The notes: a model not told the origin generated them from the letters alone. A stretch of 64,000 nt of DNA from JBDHBD01 sp039586095 (GCA_039586095.1 JBDHLB010000010.1:7108-71107), one strand, 5' to 3'; shown: positions 17,445 through 26,485, counted from the stretch's first letter. Numbers and translations: made by a program.

Positions 17445-18377
17445 TCACGAAGCACCCTCCTCGGCGTACACCTGGACGCGTGGAGGGTCGGAGGAAGCGG
17501 TGACGGTCAAACCGGCGGGCAAGCGAATGGCGACGGGCAAACTGCGTCGGGCCTGGGACGCACCGGCCACGACGACCACCGCCTGCACGTCGCTGGCGGA
17601 CAGCCGCTCGACCTGCGTGCGTCCTCCACGAAGCACCGCCATGACCGTGGCGGGTGTCACGCGCATCCCCATCGCTCCGGGGCCCTGTGGCTCCACTCTG
17701 ACCGCCAGTCGACGTTCGATCACGGCATCGACCTCCACGGTCACCAGGACCTGGGCGGGCTCTACCGTGACCGTCGACAGTCCGGCGGGAAGCGGGACGG
17801 GCACCTGCCGCGTGGAAGCGCGTTGCACGCTCCCGAGTCGCACGGGGGTGTCCAGATGGGAGATTCCGTTGACCTCGGACTGTGCGCCGCGCACGGTGAC
17901 GCTCTCCGGCTGCACGATGGGCGCATAGGTGACGAATCCCTCCACGGTGGTCGCGCTCAGATCGATGGTGACCGGCACGCGGCGGGTGACGAGCGGCTCG
18001 AAACGCAGCTCGACCTCGCTCGGGCTTACGGCGATCGGGCGCACGCTCAGGCTACGATCGTATGCCACGTCGGACGGCGAGAGCCGCAGAGACATGACCG
18101 AGTCTTCCACCGATTCGATCACCTTGCGCACCACGGGCTGGTTGAACAGCGCGAACATGTCGCCGCTGCGGCCAGCGAATATGGCCGTGACCTCGTCGGG
18201 AACCTCGACCGCGACCCAGCCGCTGTCGGCCACATCGATTTCGAGTCGGGTCCGAACGGGCTGATCCTGACGCTGTTCTTCGGCAGACACGTTGAACCAG
18301 AGGAGCAGCGACAGCATCAAGGCCGACAGCTTGAACGGCCAGTTGGTCAGAAAAGCGGCTCGCCAGTCCACGCTCAC
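17445..18377 (-). CDS. YbbR-like (CdaR) domain protein
   Basis: 310-residue membrane-anchored extracytoplasmic protein. A single N-terminal membrane segment (FKLSALMLSLLLWFNVSAEE) precedes repeated YbbR domains with the typical VTVRGAQSEVNGISHLDTPVRL element. In Firmicutes, CdaR of this type regulates the diadenylate cyclase CdaA. No cyclase gene is adjacent here, though it could lie elsewhere. The start codon (GTG 18377) overlaps the stop of the PASTA gene, so the two envelope proteins are probably translated together. Confidence 0.85.
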   Translation of the reverse strand: MSVDWRAAFLTNWPFKLSALMLSLLLWFNVSAEEQRQDQPVRTRLEIDVADSGWVAVEVPDEVTAIFAGRSGDMFALFNQPVVRKVIESVEDSVMSLRLSPSDVAYDRSLSVRPIAVSPSEVELRFEPLVTRRVPVTIDLSATTVEGFVTYAPIVQPESVTVRGAQSEVNGISHLDTPVRLGSVQRASTRQVPVPLPAGLSTVTVEPAQVLVTVEVDAVIERRLAVRVEPQGPGAMGMRVTPATVMAVLRGGRTQVERLSASDVQAVVVVAGASQARRSLPVAIRLPAGLTVTASSDPPRVQVYAEEGAS

Positions 18378-19180
18378 CCTTCCTCCGTGCTCGGTTCTTC
18401 GCCAGCGCCCGCGACCTCGACAGACACCAGCCCTCCCACCTTGAGCGAGAACCCGGGAGGCGGAAACTGGCCGACCACGCGACCGGGCGCCTCCGGGGCC
18501 GCTTCATCGTAGCGAATCGTACCCAGCTGGAGACCCGCCCCCTCGAGCAGCACAGCTACGTCATCGATGTGGCGGCCCAGAAGATCCGGTACGACAGCCG
18601 CCTGGACACCCTCGACGACTTCCAGCTCCACCCGAGCTGGAAGCTCCAGTCGCTCTCCGGCCGCCGGGCGCGTCCCCCTGACACCTCCCCTGCTGCGGCC
18701 CTCCACCACGCGCCGCTCCACGTCGAATCCCAGACCCGCCAGCACGGCCTCGGCATCCTCCGTGGACAACCCGCTCAGGTCGGGAACCGTCTGCATCTCG
18801 GGGCCTCTGCTGAGCGTAAGGTAGACGGGCGTTCCAACGGCAGCGAGCTGGTGCGCGAGAGGACTCTGTGCCACGACCCAGTTGGGGGGAACCGTCGGGT
18901 CGGCGACGCGGTCGAGCGCTCGGGCCTCGAGACCGAGCGACTCCAGTCTCTCGGTCGCGTCTTCGAAGTGCACCTCCGTCACGTTGGGGACTCCGACCAC
19001 GTCGAGCTCCTCGGCCTGATCGGGCGATGGAAACAGCCAGATCGCTGCCACCAGATAGCCCACCCCGAACCCGAGAAGACCGATGAGTCCGGCCCGCGCC
19101 CAGCGGGTCTGGAGCACACCGAAGAGGACGCTCAGGTCGGGAAGCGAACGGGAGGTCCCGCGGCGCCGCTCCAGCTTCAC
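18374..19180 (-). CDS. PASTA-domain membrane protein without kinase domain
   Basis: 268 residues. A short basic cytoplasmic N-terminus of about 25 residues is followed by one membrane segment (GLIGLLGFGVGYLVAAIWLF) and three PASTA repeats: VVGVPNVTEVHFEDATERLES, MQTVPDLSGLSTEDAEAVLA and AAVVPDLLGRHIDDVAVLLE. PASTA domains bind muropeptides or lipid II in Ser/Thr kinases and some PBPs; here no catalytic domain is attached. GTG 19180 is supported by GAGGAG 7 nt upstream and overlaps the rsmB stop (GTGA). It may sense or bind peptidoglycan; the function is inferred. Confidence 0.85.
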   Translation of the reverse strand: MKLERRRGTSRSLPDLSVLFGVLQTRWARAGLIGLLGFGVGYLVAAIWLFPSPDQAEELDVVGVPNVTEVHFEDATERLESLGLEARALDRVADPTVPPNWVVAQSPLAHQLAAVGTPVYLTLSRGPEMQTVPDLSGLSTEDAEAVLAGLGFDVERRVVEGRSRGGVRGTRPAAGERLELPARVELEVVEGVQAAVVPDLLGRHIDDVAVLLEGAGLQLGTIRYDEAAPEAPGRVVGQFPPPGFSLKVGGLVSVEVAGAGEEPSTEEG

Positions 19181-20499
19181 GCGACTCTCCTCAGGCGTGC
19201 CGCGTACGCCCCATCCGTCTCGAATTGCCAGGGCCGCACGAGCAGATCGCCATGGGAGGCGAGCACGCCGGGAGGCAGCGCCAACTCCCCCTCCGGGGGC
19301 TCGCGCTCGTAACGGTCGGTTCGCCTGAGGAACGCCTCGATCTGCAACTCGTTCTCCTCCGATTCGAGCGAGCACGTAGCGTACACCAATAAGCCACCGG
19401 GCTCCACAACCTGGGCACACGCATCGAGCAGCTCACCCTGCAGGCGGACCAGGTCTCGGAGTCGGTCCGGCGACACTCGCCACCGCGCGTCCGGTCGCCG
19501 TCGGAGCACGCCGGTCCCCGTGCATGGGGCGTCGAGCAGGACCGTGCGGGCGCTGCGTACCGCCGGCTGGCGGGTGTCCATGGCCACTGCACAGAGGTCG
19601 AGCTCCAGCCGAGCGGCAGCCGTCCGGACCCGTCGAAGACGCTCCGCGGAGATATCCGCGGCGATCAGGGGCCGCGCCCCGCAGGACCACGCCAGGCCCA
19701 CCGACTTGCCGCCCGGCGCCGCGCACGCGTCGAGCACGGGGCCACTCGCATCCGGCATTGCATACTCTACCACGGCCGACGCGGCAGGGTCCTGGACGAC
19801 CGCCTTGGCCACATCGAGCAGCTGCAACGGGGTGCCGGCCGCGAGCGTGTACGAGCCGGGCCACTCGGGCACAGGCTCGAGTCGAACGGAGCCGCTCGAG
19901 TCCCGGCTCACCGCTTCGGAACAGACGTGGCGCGCCAGGCGCACCGTGACGGCTGGGGGCATGTTATCGAGCTCCACGAGCCGAGACACGTCTTCGCGTG
20001 ACCAACGCTCCAGCCAGCGACGCACCAACCACTCGGGGTGTGAACCGAAGCTCGACAGGTATCCTGCCGGGTCTTCCTCCGGCGACGGGAAGAGGCCGAT
20101 CGTCTCGTCCGTGGAGGCCGACGCCGCTGCACGCAGCACCGCGTTGACGAGACCTGAAGCCTTTCGGCCGGCGGTTCGCCGGGCCCCGGACACGGTCGCG
20201 TGCACGGCCGCGTGATCCGGCACCCGCATCTCGCGGAGCTGATAGAGCCCGAGTCGCAGCCAGTGCAGAACCGACGGCTCCAGCCGGTGAAGAGGTCGAT
20301 CCACGAAGCGGCGGAGCTCGGTGTCCAGACGAGCCTTGAGACGGATACAACCGTAGGCGAGCTCCAGCGCCAACCGCCGGTCTCGGGGATCCAGGCCGCT
20401 CAGATGCGCATCGGCCACCCGGTCGGCGAACCCGCCGGACTCCGTTCCCTCGAGGATTCGGTGGGCGGCGTGCCGCGGATCCGCCGTCCGGGACGTCAA
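19177..20499 (-). CDS. rsmB: 16S rRNA (cytosine-967-C5)-methyltransferase RsmB
   Basis: 440 residues. An N-terminal NusB-like RNA-binding domain (about residues 5-140, starting RTADPRHAAHRIL) precedes the SAM methyltransferase domain. Motifs: LDACAAPGGKSVGLA (SAM loop), VLLDAPCTGTGVLRRRPDARW (motif IV PC) and LVYATCSLESEEN (motif VI TCS, catalytic Cys). The start is a TTG that overlaps the thiG stop (TTGA), with GGAGG about 10 nt upstream; the open frame upstream lies inside thiG and is not conserved. The def-fmt-(thi)-rsmB order resembles the common def-fmt-rsmB cluster with a thiamine insert. Confidence 0.94.
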   Translation of the reverse strand: MTSRTADPRHAAHRILEGTESGGFADRVADAHLSGLDPRDRRLALELAYGCIRLKARLDTELRRFVDRPLHRLEPSVLHWLRLGLYQLREMRVPDHAAVHATVSGARRTAGRKASGLVNAVLRAAASASTDETIGLFPSPEEDPAGYLSSFGSHPEWLVRRWLERWSREDVSRLVELDNMPPAVTVRLARHVCSEAVSRDSSGSVRLEPVPEWPGSYTLAAGTPLQLLDVAKAVVQDPAASAVVEYAMPDASGPVLDACAAPGGKSVGLAWSCGARPLIAADISAERLRRVRTAAARLELDLCAVAMDTRQPAVRSARTVLLDAPCTGTGVLRRRPDARWRVSPDRLRDLVRLQGELLDACAQVVEPGGLLVYATCSLESEENELQIEAFLRRTDRYEREPPEGELALPPGVLASHGDLLVRPWQFETDGAYAARLRRVA

Positions 20500-21308
20500 T
20501 CCAGCAGACCCTCCGTCGGACTCGAGGGAGCGGCCCAGTCGCGCTTCTGCATCCGGCCGGCCAGATAGGCGGTCCGTCCTGCCTCCACGGCGAGGCGCAT
20601 GGCGTGACCCATCTGCTCCGGCTCGCTCGCCTCCGCCAGCGCGGTGTTCATGAGGATTCCGTCCACGCCCTGTTCCATCGTGATGCAGGCGTCCGAGGCC
20701 GTACCCACGCCGGCATCGACGATGACGGGCACGGAGAGACGCTGCTTCATGATCCGAATGTTCATCGGGTTCAGAAGCCCGAGACCGCTGCCGATGGGAG
20801 AGGCGAGCGGCATCACGGCGGCTGCCCCGAGCTCCTCCAGGCGAAGCGCCGTAATGAGGTCGTCGTTCGTGTAGGGCAGTACCACGAACCCCTCCGACAC
20901 CAGTTGCTCGGTCGCCTCGAGCAGCTGAGCGTTGTCGGGCAGTAACGTGTCCTGATCGCCAATGACCTCCAACTTCACCCAATCGCTGAGTCCCGCTTCG
21001 CGTCCCAGGCGCGCGTAGCGAACGGCTTCATCCGCCGTGTAGCAGCCCGCCGTGTTCGGCAGGAGGAAGAACTCGGACGGATCCAGGTCGTGGAGGATGC
21101 TCTCTTCGTGAGACGCGTCGAGGTCGATTCGACGCACCGCCACGGTGACCACCTCGGCGCCCGAAGCCCGAATCGTATCCACCATCTCGCGGTTCGACCC
21201 GTACTTCCCGGTCCCGACAAACAGGCGGGATCGGAACGTGCGGCCGCGGATCTCGAGGGGATCGTCCGGTGCCACCCTCGTCTCCGGCTTTTCAAGTGTT
21301 GACGTCAT
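20496..21308 (-). CDS. thiG: Thiazole synthase ThiG
   Basis: Builds the thiazole phosphate of thiamine from deoxyxylulose phosphate, dehydroglycine and ThiS-thiocarboxylate. 270-residue TIM barrel. Landmarks: LEIRGRTFRSRLFVGTGKY, NTAGCYTADEAVRYARLGRE, the Schiff-base Lys in WVKLEVIGD, AVMPLASPIGSGLGL, VIVDAGVGTASDACITMEQG and LMNTALAEA. It lies after thiE and thiS. No thiO or thiH is in the window, so the dehydroglycine source must be encoded elsewhere. Confidence 0.96.
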   Translation of the reverse strand: MTSTLEKPETRVAPDDPLEIRGRTFRSRLFVGTGKYGSNREMVDTIRASGAEVVTVAVRRIDLDASHEESILHDLDPSEFFLLPNTAGCYTADEAVRYARLGREAGLSDWVKLEVIGDQDTLLPDNAQLLEATEQLVSEGFVVLPYTNDDLITALRLEELGAAAVMPLASPIGSGLGLLNPMNIRIMKQRLSVPVIVDAGVGTASDACITMEQGVDGILMNTALAEASEPEQMGHAMRLAVEAGRTAYLAGRMQKRDWAAPSSPTEGLLD

Positions 21309-21347
21309 CGTTCCTCACTCTCGTGCACCTCGGGCCGTTCGACCGCC

Positions 21348-21611
21348 TCAACCGCCGCCGACAAAGTGGACCAGCTCGATCACGTCCCCGCCCTCGAGCG
21401 CGATCTCGTCCAGCTCGTTTCGGCGGATGATCTGCCGGTTCAGCTCCACGACCACCGCCCGATGGTCCAGTTCGAGCGCATCGAGCAACCCCGACACCGT
21501 CTGACCGGACGGCACCGTGCGGGGCTTCCCGTTGACGCGGATCTCGATCCCGCCCTGCGCGGTTCGATCCGCTGCCCCGGTCCGACTGTCAGCTGACGCG
21601 TGATCGTTCAT
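21348..21611 (-). CDS. thiS: Sulfur carrier protein ThiS
   Basis: Ubiquitin-like sulfur carrier. The mature part (about residues 22-87) reads IEIRVNGKPRTV, and the C-terminal tail VHFVGGG ends in the required Gly-Gly that is adenylated and thiocarboxylated. The protein is slightly longer than usual owing to a non-conserved polar N-terminus of about 20 residues. The ATG overlaps the stop of the upstream thiE-like gene (ATGA), and thiG follows 39 nt downstream. Confidence 0.94.
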   Translation of the reverse strand: MNDHASADSRTGAADRTAQGGIEIRVNGKPRTVPSGQTVSGLLDALELDHRAVVVELNRQIIRRNELDEIALEGGDVIELVHFVGGG

Positions 21612-22294
21612 GTGGTTTCCTTTTCGTATCGTGCGGCCCTGTCAGCCAGTCGACGGGCCGACGCCACGGGGTCGGCCGTACCCCAGATGGCTCTTTGTAC
21701 CGCGACCCCCACCGCGCCTGCGGCCAGAACCTCCACCATGTTCGAGGCCTCGAGGCCTCCGATGGCCACGATCCCGACCGGAGCGAAGCCGGCTTCGTCC
21801 AGCCTGGTCCGAGTGAGGCCGACGAGCTCCGGGCCGGCCCCATGCCTTCCCGGATGGCTGGGTGTGGGATGAATCGTACCCAGTACCAGAAAGTTGGCTC
21901 CGCCGCGAGCCGCCCCGACAGCTTCATCGGCGGCGTGCACGGACGCCCCAAGAAGCAGGTCAGCCCCGACCACCTTCCGTGGGCCGTCCACCACCTGCCG
22001 CGCGCGGGCGATCGGCAGCGCCGTGTGCCCGAGCTGAACTGCCTGGGCGCCGGCGGCGATAGCCACGTCCAGCCGCTCGTTGACGACACACCAGCCGTCG
22101 TGTTCGGCGGTTCCCTGTGTGACGGCCGTGGCGACGGTGAACAGCGACCGCCCCTCCAGCTCCCTGGCTCGCAGGTGCACGGCGAGTGAAGGGCCGCACG
22201 CTGCCTGTAGAGCACTTACCATCGACAGGAAATCGGGGCGAACGATAACGGATGCCGGCGTAATGACATGCAACGGAGGAACCGTCGCGGTCAC
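21608..22294 (-). CDS. Thiamine phosphate synthase-like protein (ThiE or TenI)
   Basis: 228-residue TIM barrel of the ThiE/TenI family. ThiE joins thiazole phosphate and HMP-PP; TenI is a thiazole tautomerase. Visible: WCVVNERLDVAIAAGAQAVQLG, GADLLLGASVHAADEA, FLVLGTIHPTPSHPG and VGIVAIGGLEASNMVEVLAAGAVGVAV. The phosphate-binding loop is intact, but the usual LRxK reads LRAR and the Ser/Asp around the substrate site differ, so the choice between ThiE and TenI is open. Start GTG 22294 has GGGAG 8 nt upstream; an earlier in-frame start would sit inside fmt. Confidence 0.85.
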   Translation of the reverse strand: MTATVPPLHVITPASVIVRPDFLSMVSALQAACGPSLAVHLRARELEGRSLFTVATAVTQGTAEHDGWCVVNERLDVAIAAGAQAVQLGHTALPIARARQVVDGPRKVVGADLLLGASVHAADEAVGAARGGANFLVLGTIHPTPSHPGRHGAGPELVGLTRTRLDEAGFAPVGIVAIGGLEASNMVEVLAAGAVGVAVQRAIWGTADPVASARRLADRAARYEKETT

Positions 22295-22316
22295 CGGGGC
22301 GACTCCCGCACTCCCT

Positions 22317-23249
22317 TCAGGCGAAGCGGTCCCCGACCCTGACACCGCGGCCCCGGATCCAGGCCTCGGCCGACATCCGGGCCCGGCCGGCGGGTTTCAC
22401 GGTGCCGATGCGCACGGCTCCCTCACCCGCGGCGACCAGCAGTCCGGTTCGCCCGTCGGCTTCCAGTACCTCGCCGGGCATAGCGACAGCCGTTCTCGTC
22501 TCCGGCGAGGGCTCGAACAACTGAACGGCGAGCCCGTCGAGCTCGCTCCACGCCGCGGGCCACGGATCGCACCCCCGGATCCACCGCCCGACCTCCACCG
22601 AGGGAAGCGTCCACTCGAGTCGTGCCTCCTCGCGGCTCAGCTTCGGAGCAAAGGTCGCGCGCTCGTGGTCCTGCTCGCGCTCCTCCAGCGTGCCCGCTTC
22701 GAGCATGGCCAGAGCTTCGATCAGCGCTTCCGCCCCGAGCTCGGCCGTGCGCGCGGCCAGGCCGCCCGCAGTCGTCTCATCGGTCACGGTGATCGGCAGC
22801 TGAAGAAGGATCGGGCCCGCGTCGAGCTCGCGGACCATGCGCATCACGGTCACTCCGCTCTCTGCGCAGCCCCGGATGATGGCCCAGTTCACGGGCGCCG
22901 CCCCTCGCAGCTCGGGCAGGAGCGACGCATGCACGTTGACGGATCCGTGCGTGGGCAGATCGAGCACTTCCTGGACCAGGATGTGGCCGTACGCCGCGAC
23001 GACGGACAGCTCCGGCTCCAGCGCGCGCAGCGAAGCGAGGAAGGCCTCACCACGGGGCCGCTCCGGCTGCAGCACCGGGGCACCGATCGCCTCCGCCTCG
23101 CGCTTCACGGGGCTGGCCCGCAACGATCGTCCCCGACCCGCCGGTCGGTCGGGCTGCGTGATGACCCCGACGATATCGTGCCCCTCCTCCCATAGCGCAC
23201 GCAGCGTCGGAAGCGCGAAATCGGGCGTACCCCAGAAGAGAACCCTCAT
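22317..23249 (-). CDS. fmt: Methionyl-tRNA formyltransferase
   Basis: Formylates initiator Met-tRNA using 10-formyl-THF. 310 residues, normal length. The N-terminal Rossmann domain starts MRVLFWGTPDFALPTLRAL. The formyl-THF and catalytic motif is HASLLPELRGAAPVNWAIIRG (N, H and the later D in MRMVRELDAGPIL). The C-terminal OB-fold domain covers about residues 205-310. It is downstream of def, the usual pairing of formylation and deformylation. Confidence 0.96.
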   Translation of the reverse strand: MRVLFWGTPDFALPTLRALWEEGHDIVGVITQPDRPAGRGRSLRASPVKREAEAIGAPVLQPERPRGEAFLASLRALEPELSVVAAYGHILVQEVLDLPTHGSVNVHASLLPELRGAAPVNWAIIRGCAESGVTVMRMVRELDAGPILLQLPITVTDETTAGGLAARTAELGAEALIEALAMLEAGTLEEREQDHERATFAPKLSREEARLEWTLPSVEVGRWIRGCDPWPAAWSELDGLAVQLFEPSPETRTAVAMPGEVLEADGRTGLLVAAGEGAVRIGTVKPAGRARMSAEAWIRGRGVRVGDRFA

Positions 23250-23276
23250 CCGAACGGCTCCCGGCCGTCGGCCGCC

Positions 23277-23798
23277 TCAGAGCACAGGTGTCGTGGCATG
23301 CTCCGACTCCTCCCGCCTGGCCCATTTCTTCATGAGCAGCTTTCGCTTCAGCGGGCTCACGTGATCGATGAACAGCACTCCGTCCAGGTGATCGCACTCG
23401 TGCTGCAGGCAGCGGCTGAGCAGCCCTTCGGCCTCGATCTCGACTTCCTCCCCCTTCTCGTCGAGCCCGCGCACGACTACCGAGTCACTGCGTTCGACGA
23501 GCTCGCTCAGACCCGGAATGCTGAGGCAGCCTTCCTCCTCCTTGATCTTGCCGCGGCGCTCGACGATCACGGGATTGACGAGTGCGCCCGAGGGGAGATC
23601 GGAATCGCGCACGTCGAATACGAAAACCCTGAGCGGCACCCCGATCTGCGGCGCCGCCAGGCCGACGCCGTCCGCCTCGTACATGGTCTCCGTGAGATCG
23701 TCGATCAGCCGACGGATCTCGTCATTCACGATCTCGATCGACTCGGAACGTTCCCTCAGTACGGGATCGCCCAGGTATCGGATCTGTCGGACGCTCAC
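23277..23798 (-). CDS. def: Peptide deformylase
   Basis: Removes the formyl group from nascent proteins. 173 residues with the three family motifs: GVGLAAPQIG, EEGCLSIPG (metal Cys) and QHECDHLDG (HExxH, metal and catalytic Glu). GTG 23798 is the start because it overlaps the yajC stop (GTGA) and begins the conserved VRQIRYLGDPVLR. It lies next to fmt in one transcription unit. Confidence 0.96.
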   Translation of the reverse strand: MSVRQIRYLGDPVLRERSESIEIVNDEIRRLIDDLTETMYEADGVGLAAPQIGVPLRVFVFDVRDSDLPSGALVNPVIVERRGKIKEEEGCLSIPGLSELVERSDSVVVRGLDEKGEEVEIEAEGLLSRCLQHECDHLDGVLFIDHVSPLKRKLLMKKWARREESEHATTPVL

Positions 23799-24112
23799 TC
23801 GTCGGCTGTTCCCTTCTGTTGCAGCACGTTCCCGATCTTGGACCGCTCCACCTCGATCCGCGTGTCCCCCGTCCGGAGCGTGATTCGATGGTCCTTGATG
23901 TGGACGATCGTGCCGATGATGCCGCCCAGCGTGATCACCTCGTCGCCCTTCTTCAGTGCCTCGACCATCGCTTCGTGTTCCTTCTGCTGTCGGCGCTGCG
24001 GTCGGATGAGCAGAAAGTAGAAGATCAGGATGAAAGCGAAGATCATGAACCAGGTGCCGAGCGGGTTCGGGGCACCCTCGGGACTGGTCGCGAACAAGCT
24101 CAGGATGAACAT
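23795..24112 (-). CDS. yajC: Preprotein translocase subunit YajC
   Basis: Small accessory subunit of the SecDF-YajC complex at the inner membrane. 105 residues: one membrane segment (WFMIFAFILIFYFLLIRPQ) followed by the family signature RPQRRQQKEHEAMVEALKKGDEV (LIRPQ and the GDEVIT.GG element). secD and secF are not in the window. It sits between tgt and def, a common tgt-yajC arrangement. Confidence 0.95.
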   Translation of the reverse strand: MFILSLFATSPEGAPNPLGTWFMIFAFILIFYFLLIRPQRRQQKEHEAMVEALKKGDEVITLGGIIGTIVHIKDHRITLRTGDTRIEVERSKIGNVLQQKGTADE

Positions 24113-24203
24113 GGGCTCCTTCCAAACGGCGGCGCATCCTCAACTCGCGGCTCCGAGAGCGTTCAAGAGCGTTCGAGAGCGAAGGACCGCACGCCCTGAT
24201 GTC

Positions 24204-25373
24204 CTACGGCGGTGAGAGCTCTGTCGTTCCGGTCTCGCGCCCTGCGTAGCGATCGAGCCACGCCTTCGACCAGACTTCGAACTCGCTTCGCAGGATCGCC
24301 GAGCGCGCCTCCGAAGTCAATCGAATCAGAAAGCGGACGTTGTGGAGGGACAGCAGCCGCAGACCCAGCAGTTCGTCGCACACGAAGAGGTGCCGGATGT
24401 AGGCTCGCGAGTAGTTGCGGCAGCACTCGCAGTCGCACTCCGGATCCAGCGGGCGGTTGTCGCGGGCGAAGCGCGCCACCTTCACGTTCACACGACCGCT
24501 CGAGGTGAAGGCGGTGCCGTTTCGGCCGTTGCGTGTCGGCGCTACGCAATCGAACAGATCCACCCCGCGGCGGACGGCTTCGATCACGTCCTCCGGGTAG
24601 CCGACCCCCATCAGATACCGCGGCACCCCGGTCGGGAGCGCCGGTTCGCAGCGTTCGAGAACCCGGAGCGTCACGTCCTTCGGTTCGCCGACGGACAGTC
24701 CGCCAATCCCGATCCCGGGCCAGTCGCCGAGGGCCAGGGTGCGCTCGAGCGACTCCAGCCTCAGATCCTCGTACGACGCCCCCTGAAAGATCGGGAACAG
24801 CAGACCCGGTCGCCGGTCTTCCTCGGAGAGCTGCACGTGGTGTGTCTGACAGCGTTCCAGCCACCGGAGCGAGCGTTCCAGAGCCTCCCGCGCCACCTCT
24901 CGACTCGCCTGACCCGGAGGGCACTCGTCGAGTGCCATCATGATGTCGGAGCCGAGCACGGTCTGTATCTGGATGGAGCGCTCGGGTGTGAGGCGATGGC
25001 GCGAGCCGTCGATATGGCTCTGGAACGTTACGCCCTCGTCGTCCACCTCGTTGATGCGCGCGAGCGAGAACACCTGGAAGCCCCCGGAGTCCGTGAGGAT
25101 CGGACGCGTCCAGTTCATGAACGTGTGCAGCCCTCCCACGGTCTCGAACACATCGAGCCCGGGCCGCAGGTAGAGGTGATAGGCGTTGGCAAGGATGATG
25201 TCCGCACCGACGCCCTCGAGATCCTCCGGTGTGAGCGACTTGACCGTGCCTTGCGTGCCGACCGGCATGAAGCAGGGCGTGCGGATGTCGCCGCGTCTCA
25301 GACGCAGGATGCCCGCCCGCGCTCCTCCGTCGGTCGACTCGAGAAGAAACCTGTCCTCTGCCGGAGCGCTCAT
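24204..25373 (-). CDS. tgt: tRNA-guanine (queuine) transglycosylase
   Basis: Exchanges G34 of GUN-anticodon tRNAs for preQ1 in queuosine synthesis. 389 residues. Landmarks: GDIRTPCFMPVGTQGTVKSL, ANAYHLYLRPG, LTDSGGFQVFSLA (catalytic Asp), GIGGLSVGEPK, RYLMGVGYPEDVIEAV, DLFDCVAPTRNGRNG and the zinc site CDCECCRNY. ATG 25373 fits the family N-terminus; the open frame extends into queA without similarity. It follows queA by 14 nt, so the two queuosine enzymes are co-expressed. Confidence 0.96.
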   Translation of the reverse strand: MSAPAEDRFLLESTDGGARAGILRLRRGDIRTPCFMPVGTQGTVKSLTPEDLEGVGADIILANAYHLYLRPGLDVFETVGGLHTFMNWTRPILTDSGGFQVFSLARINEVDDEGVTFQSHIDGSRHRLTPERSIQIQTVLGSDIMMALDECPPGQASREVAREALERSLRWLERCQTHHVQLSEEDRRPGLLFPIFQGASYEDLRLESLERTLALGDWPGIGIGGLSVGEPKDVTLRVLERCEPALPTGVPRYLMGVGYPEDVIEAVRRGVDLFDCVAPTRNGRNGTAFTSSGRVNVKVARFARDNRPLDPECDCECCRNYSRAYIRHLFVCDELLGLRLLSLHNVRFLIRLTSEARSAILRSEFEVWSKAWLDRYAGRETGTTELSPP

Positions 25374-25387
25374 GTTGCCGTTCAGAC

Positions 25388-26485
25388 TCAGATCACGAGC
25401 ATGGCATCGCCATACGAGTAGAAGCGATACCGCTCCTCGATCGCATGACGATACGCCTGCATGGTCAATCGATGGCCGGCGAACGCCGACACGAGCATCA
25501 GCAGGCTGGAACGGGGCAGATGAAAGTTGGTGAGCAGCCGGTCCACGACCCGGAATCTGTATGGCGGATGGATGAACAGATCGGTCCATCCGCCGCCCTC
25601 GCGTACCTGCCCGTCGGGATCCGCGGAGGCTTCGAGCGTCCGGCAGACCGTGCTCCCCACGGCCCAGACGCTCGCGCCGACGGATCTCGCGCTATTCAGC
25701 CGCGACGCGGCCTGTGGCTCGACGTGGAAACGCTCCGCGTGAAGCTCGTGCTCTTCGAGCCGCTCCGCGTCCACAGGGCGGAACGTGCCGATTCCGACGT
25801 GCAGAGTGATTCTCACGAGGGTCACCCCGCGCGCCTCCAGCTCTTCCAGCAGCTTCCCCGTGAAGTGCAGACCGGCGGTCGGGGCGGCGATGCTACCCGC
25901 TCGCGCCGCGTACACGGTCTGATATCGACTCCGATCCTCCGCATCGTCCTCGCGCCGAATGTACGGCGGCAGGGGCACCCGTCCGTGCCGTTCGATTGCC
26001 GCCCATGGGTCGCCCTCGCACTCCAGGCACACGAGCCGTCCGCCTCCGGGAAGCGAGTCCTCGATCGCGATCTCCAGCCCGTCTCCGATGATCACGCGAC
26101 GACCCGGTTTCAGCTTGCCGCCCGGCCGGACGATGGCCTCCCAGTGCCGGTCGTCCTCGCGAGGCTGCAGCAGGAGAATCTCCGCCCGGGCACCCGTCGG
26201 CTTCTGACCCACGAGGCGGGCGGGGAAGACTCGCGTGTCGTTGAGGACCAGTACGTCTCCCGGCGGGATCAGCTCGAGGAGATCCGGGAAAGTCCGGTCG
26301 TCCACCGACCCATCGGAGCGCCGCACGACGAGCAGTCGGCTCGCGTCTCTGCGGTCGGCGGGGCGCTGTGCGATCAGCTCCTCCGGCAGCTCGTACTCGA
26401 AATCGGCGGTCCGGAGGGCCGGGTCCGGCCGACGCTCATCCTGAGCGGGTCGACCCGGGGGGCGGGAGGTGACGTCAAGCCCCAT
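25388..26485 (-). CDS. queA: S-adenosylmethionine:tRNA ribosyltransferase-isomerase
   Basis: Transfers and isomerises ribose from SAM onto preQ1-tRNA to make epoxyqueuosine. 365 residues. Family landmarks: FEYELPEELIAQRPADRRDASRL, VLVLNDTRVFPARL, GSIAAPTAGLHFT, ITLHVGIGTFRPV and NFHLPRSSLLMLVSAFAG near the end. ATG 26485 overlaps the 3' end of ruvB by 11 nt. About 25 poorly conserved N-terminal residues precede the conserved start, so an internal start cannot be excluded. Confidence 0.95.
   Translation of the reverse strand: MGLDVTSRPPGRPAQDERRPDPALRTADFEYELPEELIAQRPADRRDASRLLVVRRSDGSVDDRTFPDLLELIPPGDVLVLNDTRVFPARLVGQKPTGARAEILLLQPREDDRHWEAIVRPGGKLKPGRRVIIGDGLEIAIEDSLPGGGRLVCLECEGDPWAAIERHGRVPLPPYIRREDDAEDRSRYQTVYAARAGSIAAPTAGLHFTGKLLEELEARGVTLVRITLHVGIGTFRPVDAERLEEHELHAERFHVEPQAASRLNSARSVGASVWAVGSTVCRTLEASADPDGQVREGGGWTDLFIHPPYRFRVVDRLLTNFHLPRSSLLMLVSAFAGHRLTMQAYRHAIEERYRFYSYGDAMLVI

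Noticed and set aside
20496..22345. TPP riboswitch for the thiamine genes
   Set aside because: The genes lie inside a long operon with near-zero gaps; no THI-box (CUGAGA...) was seen upstream of thiE.
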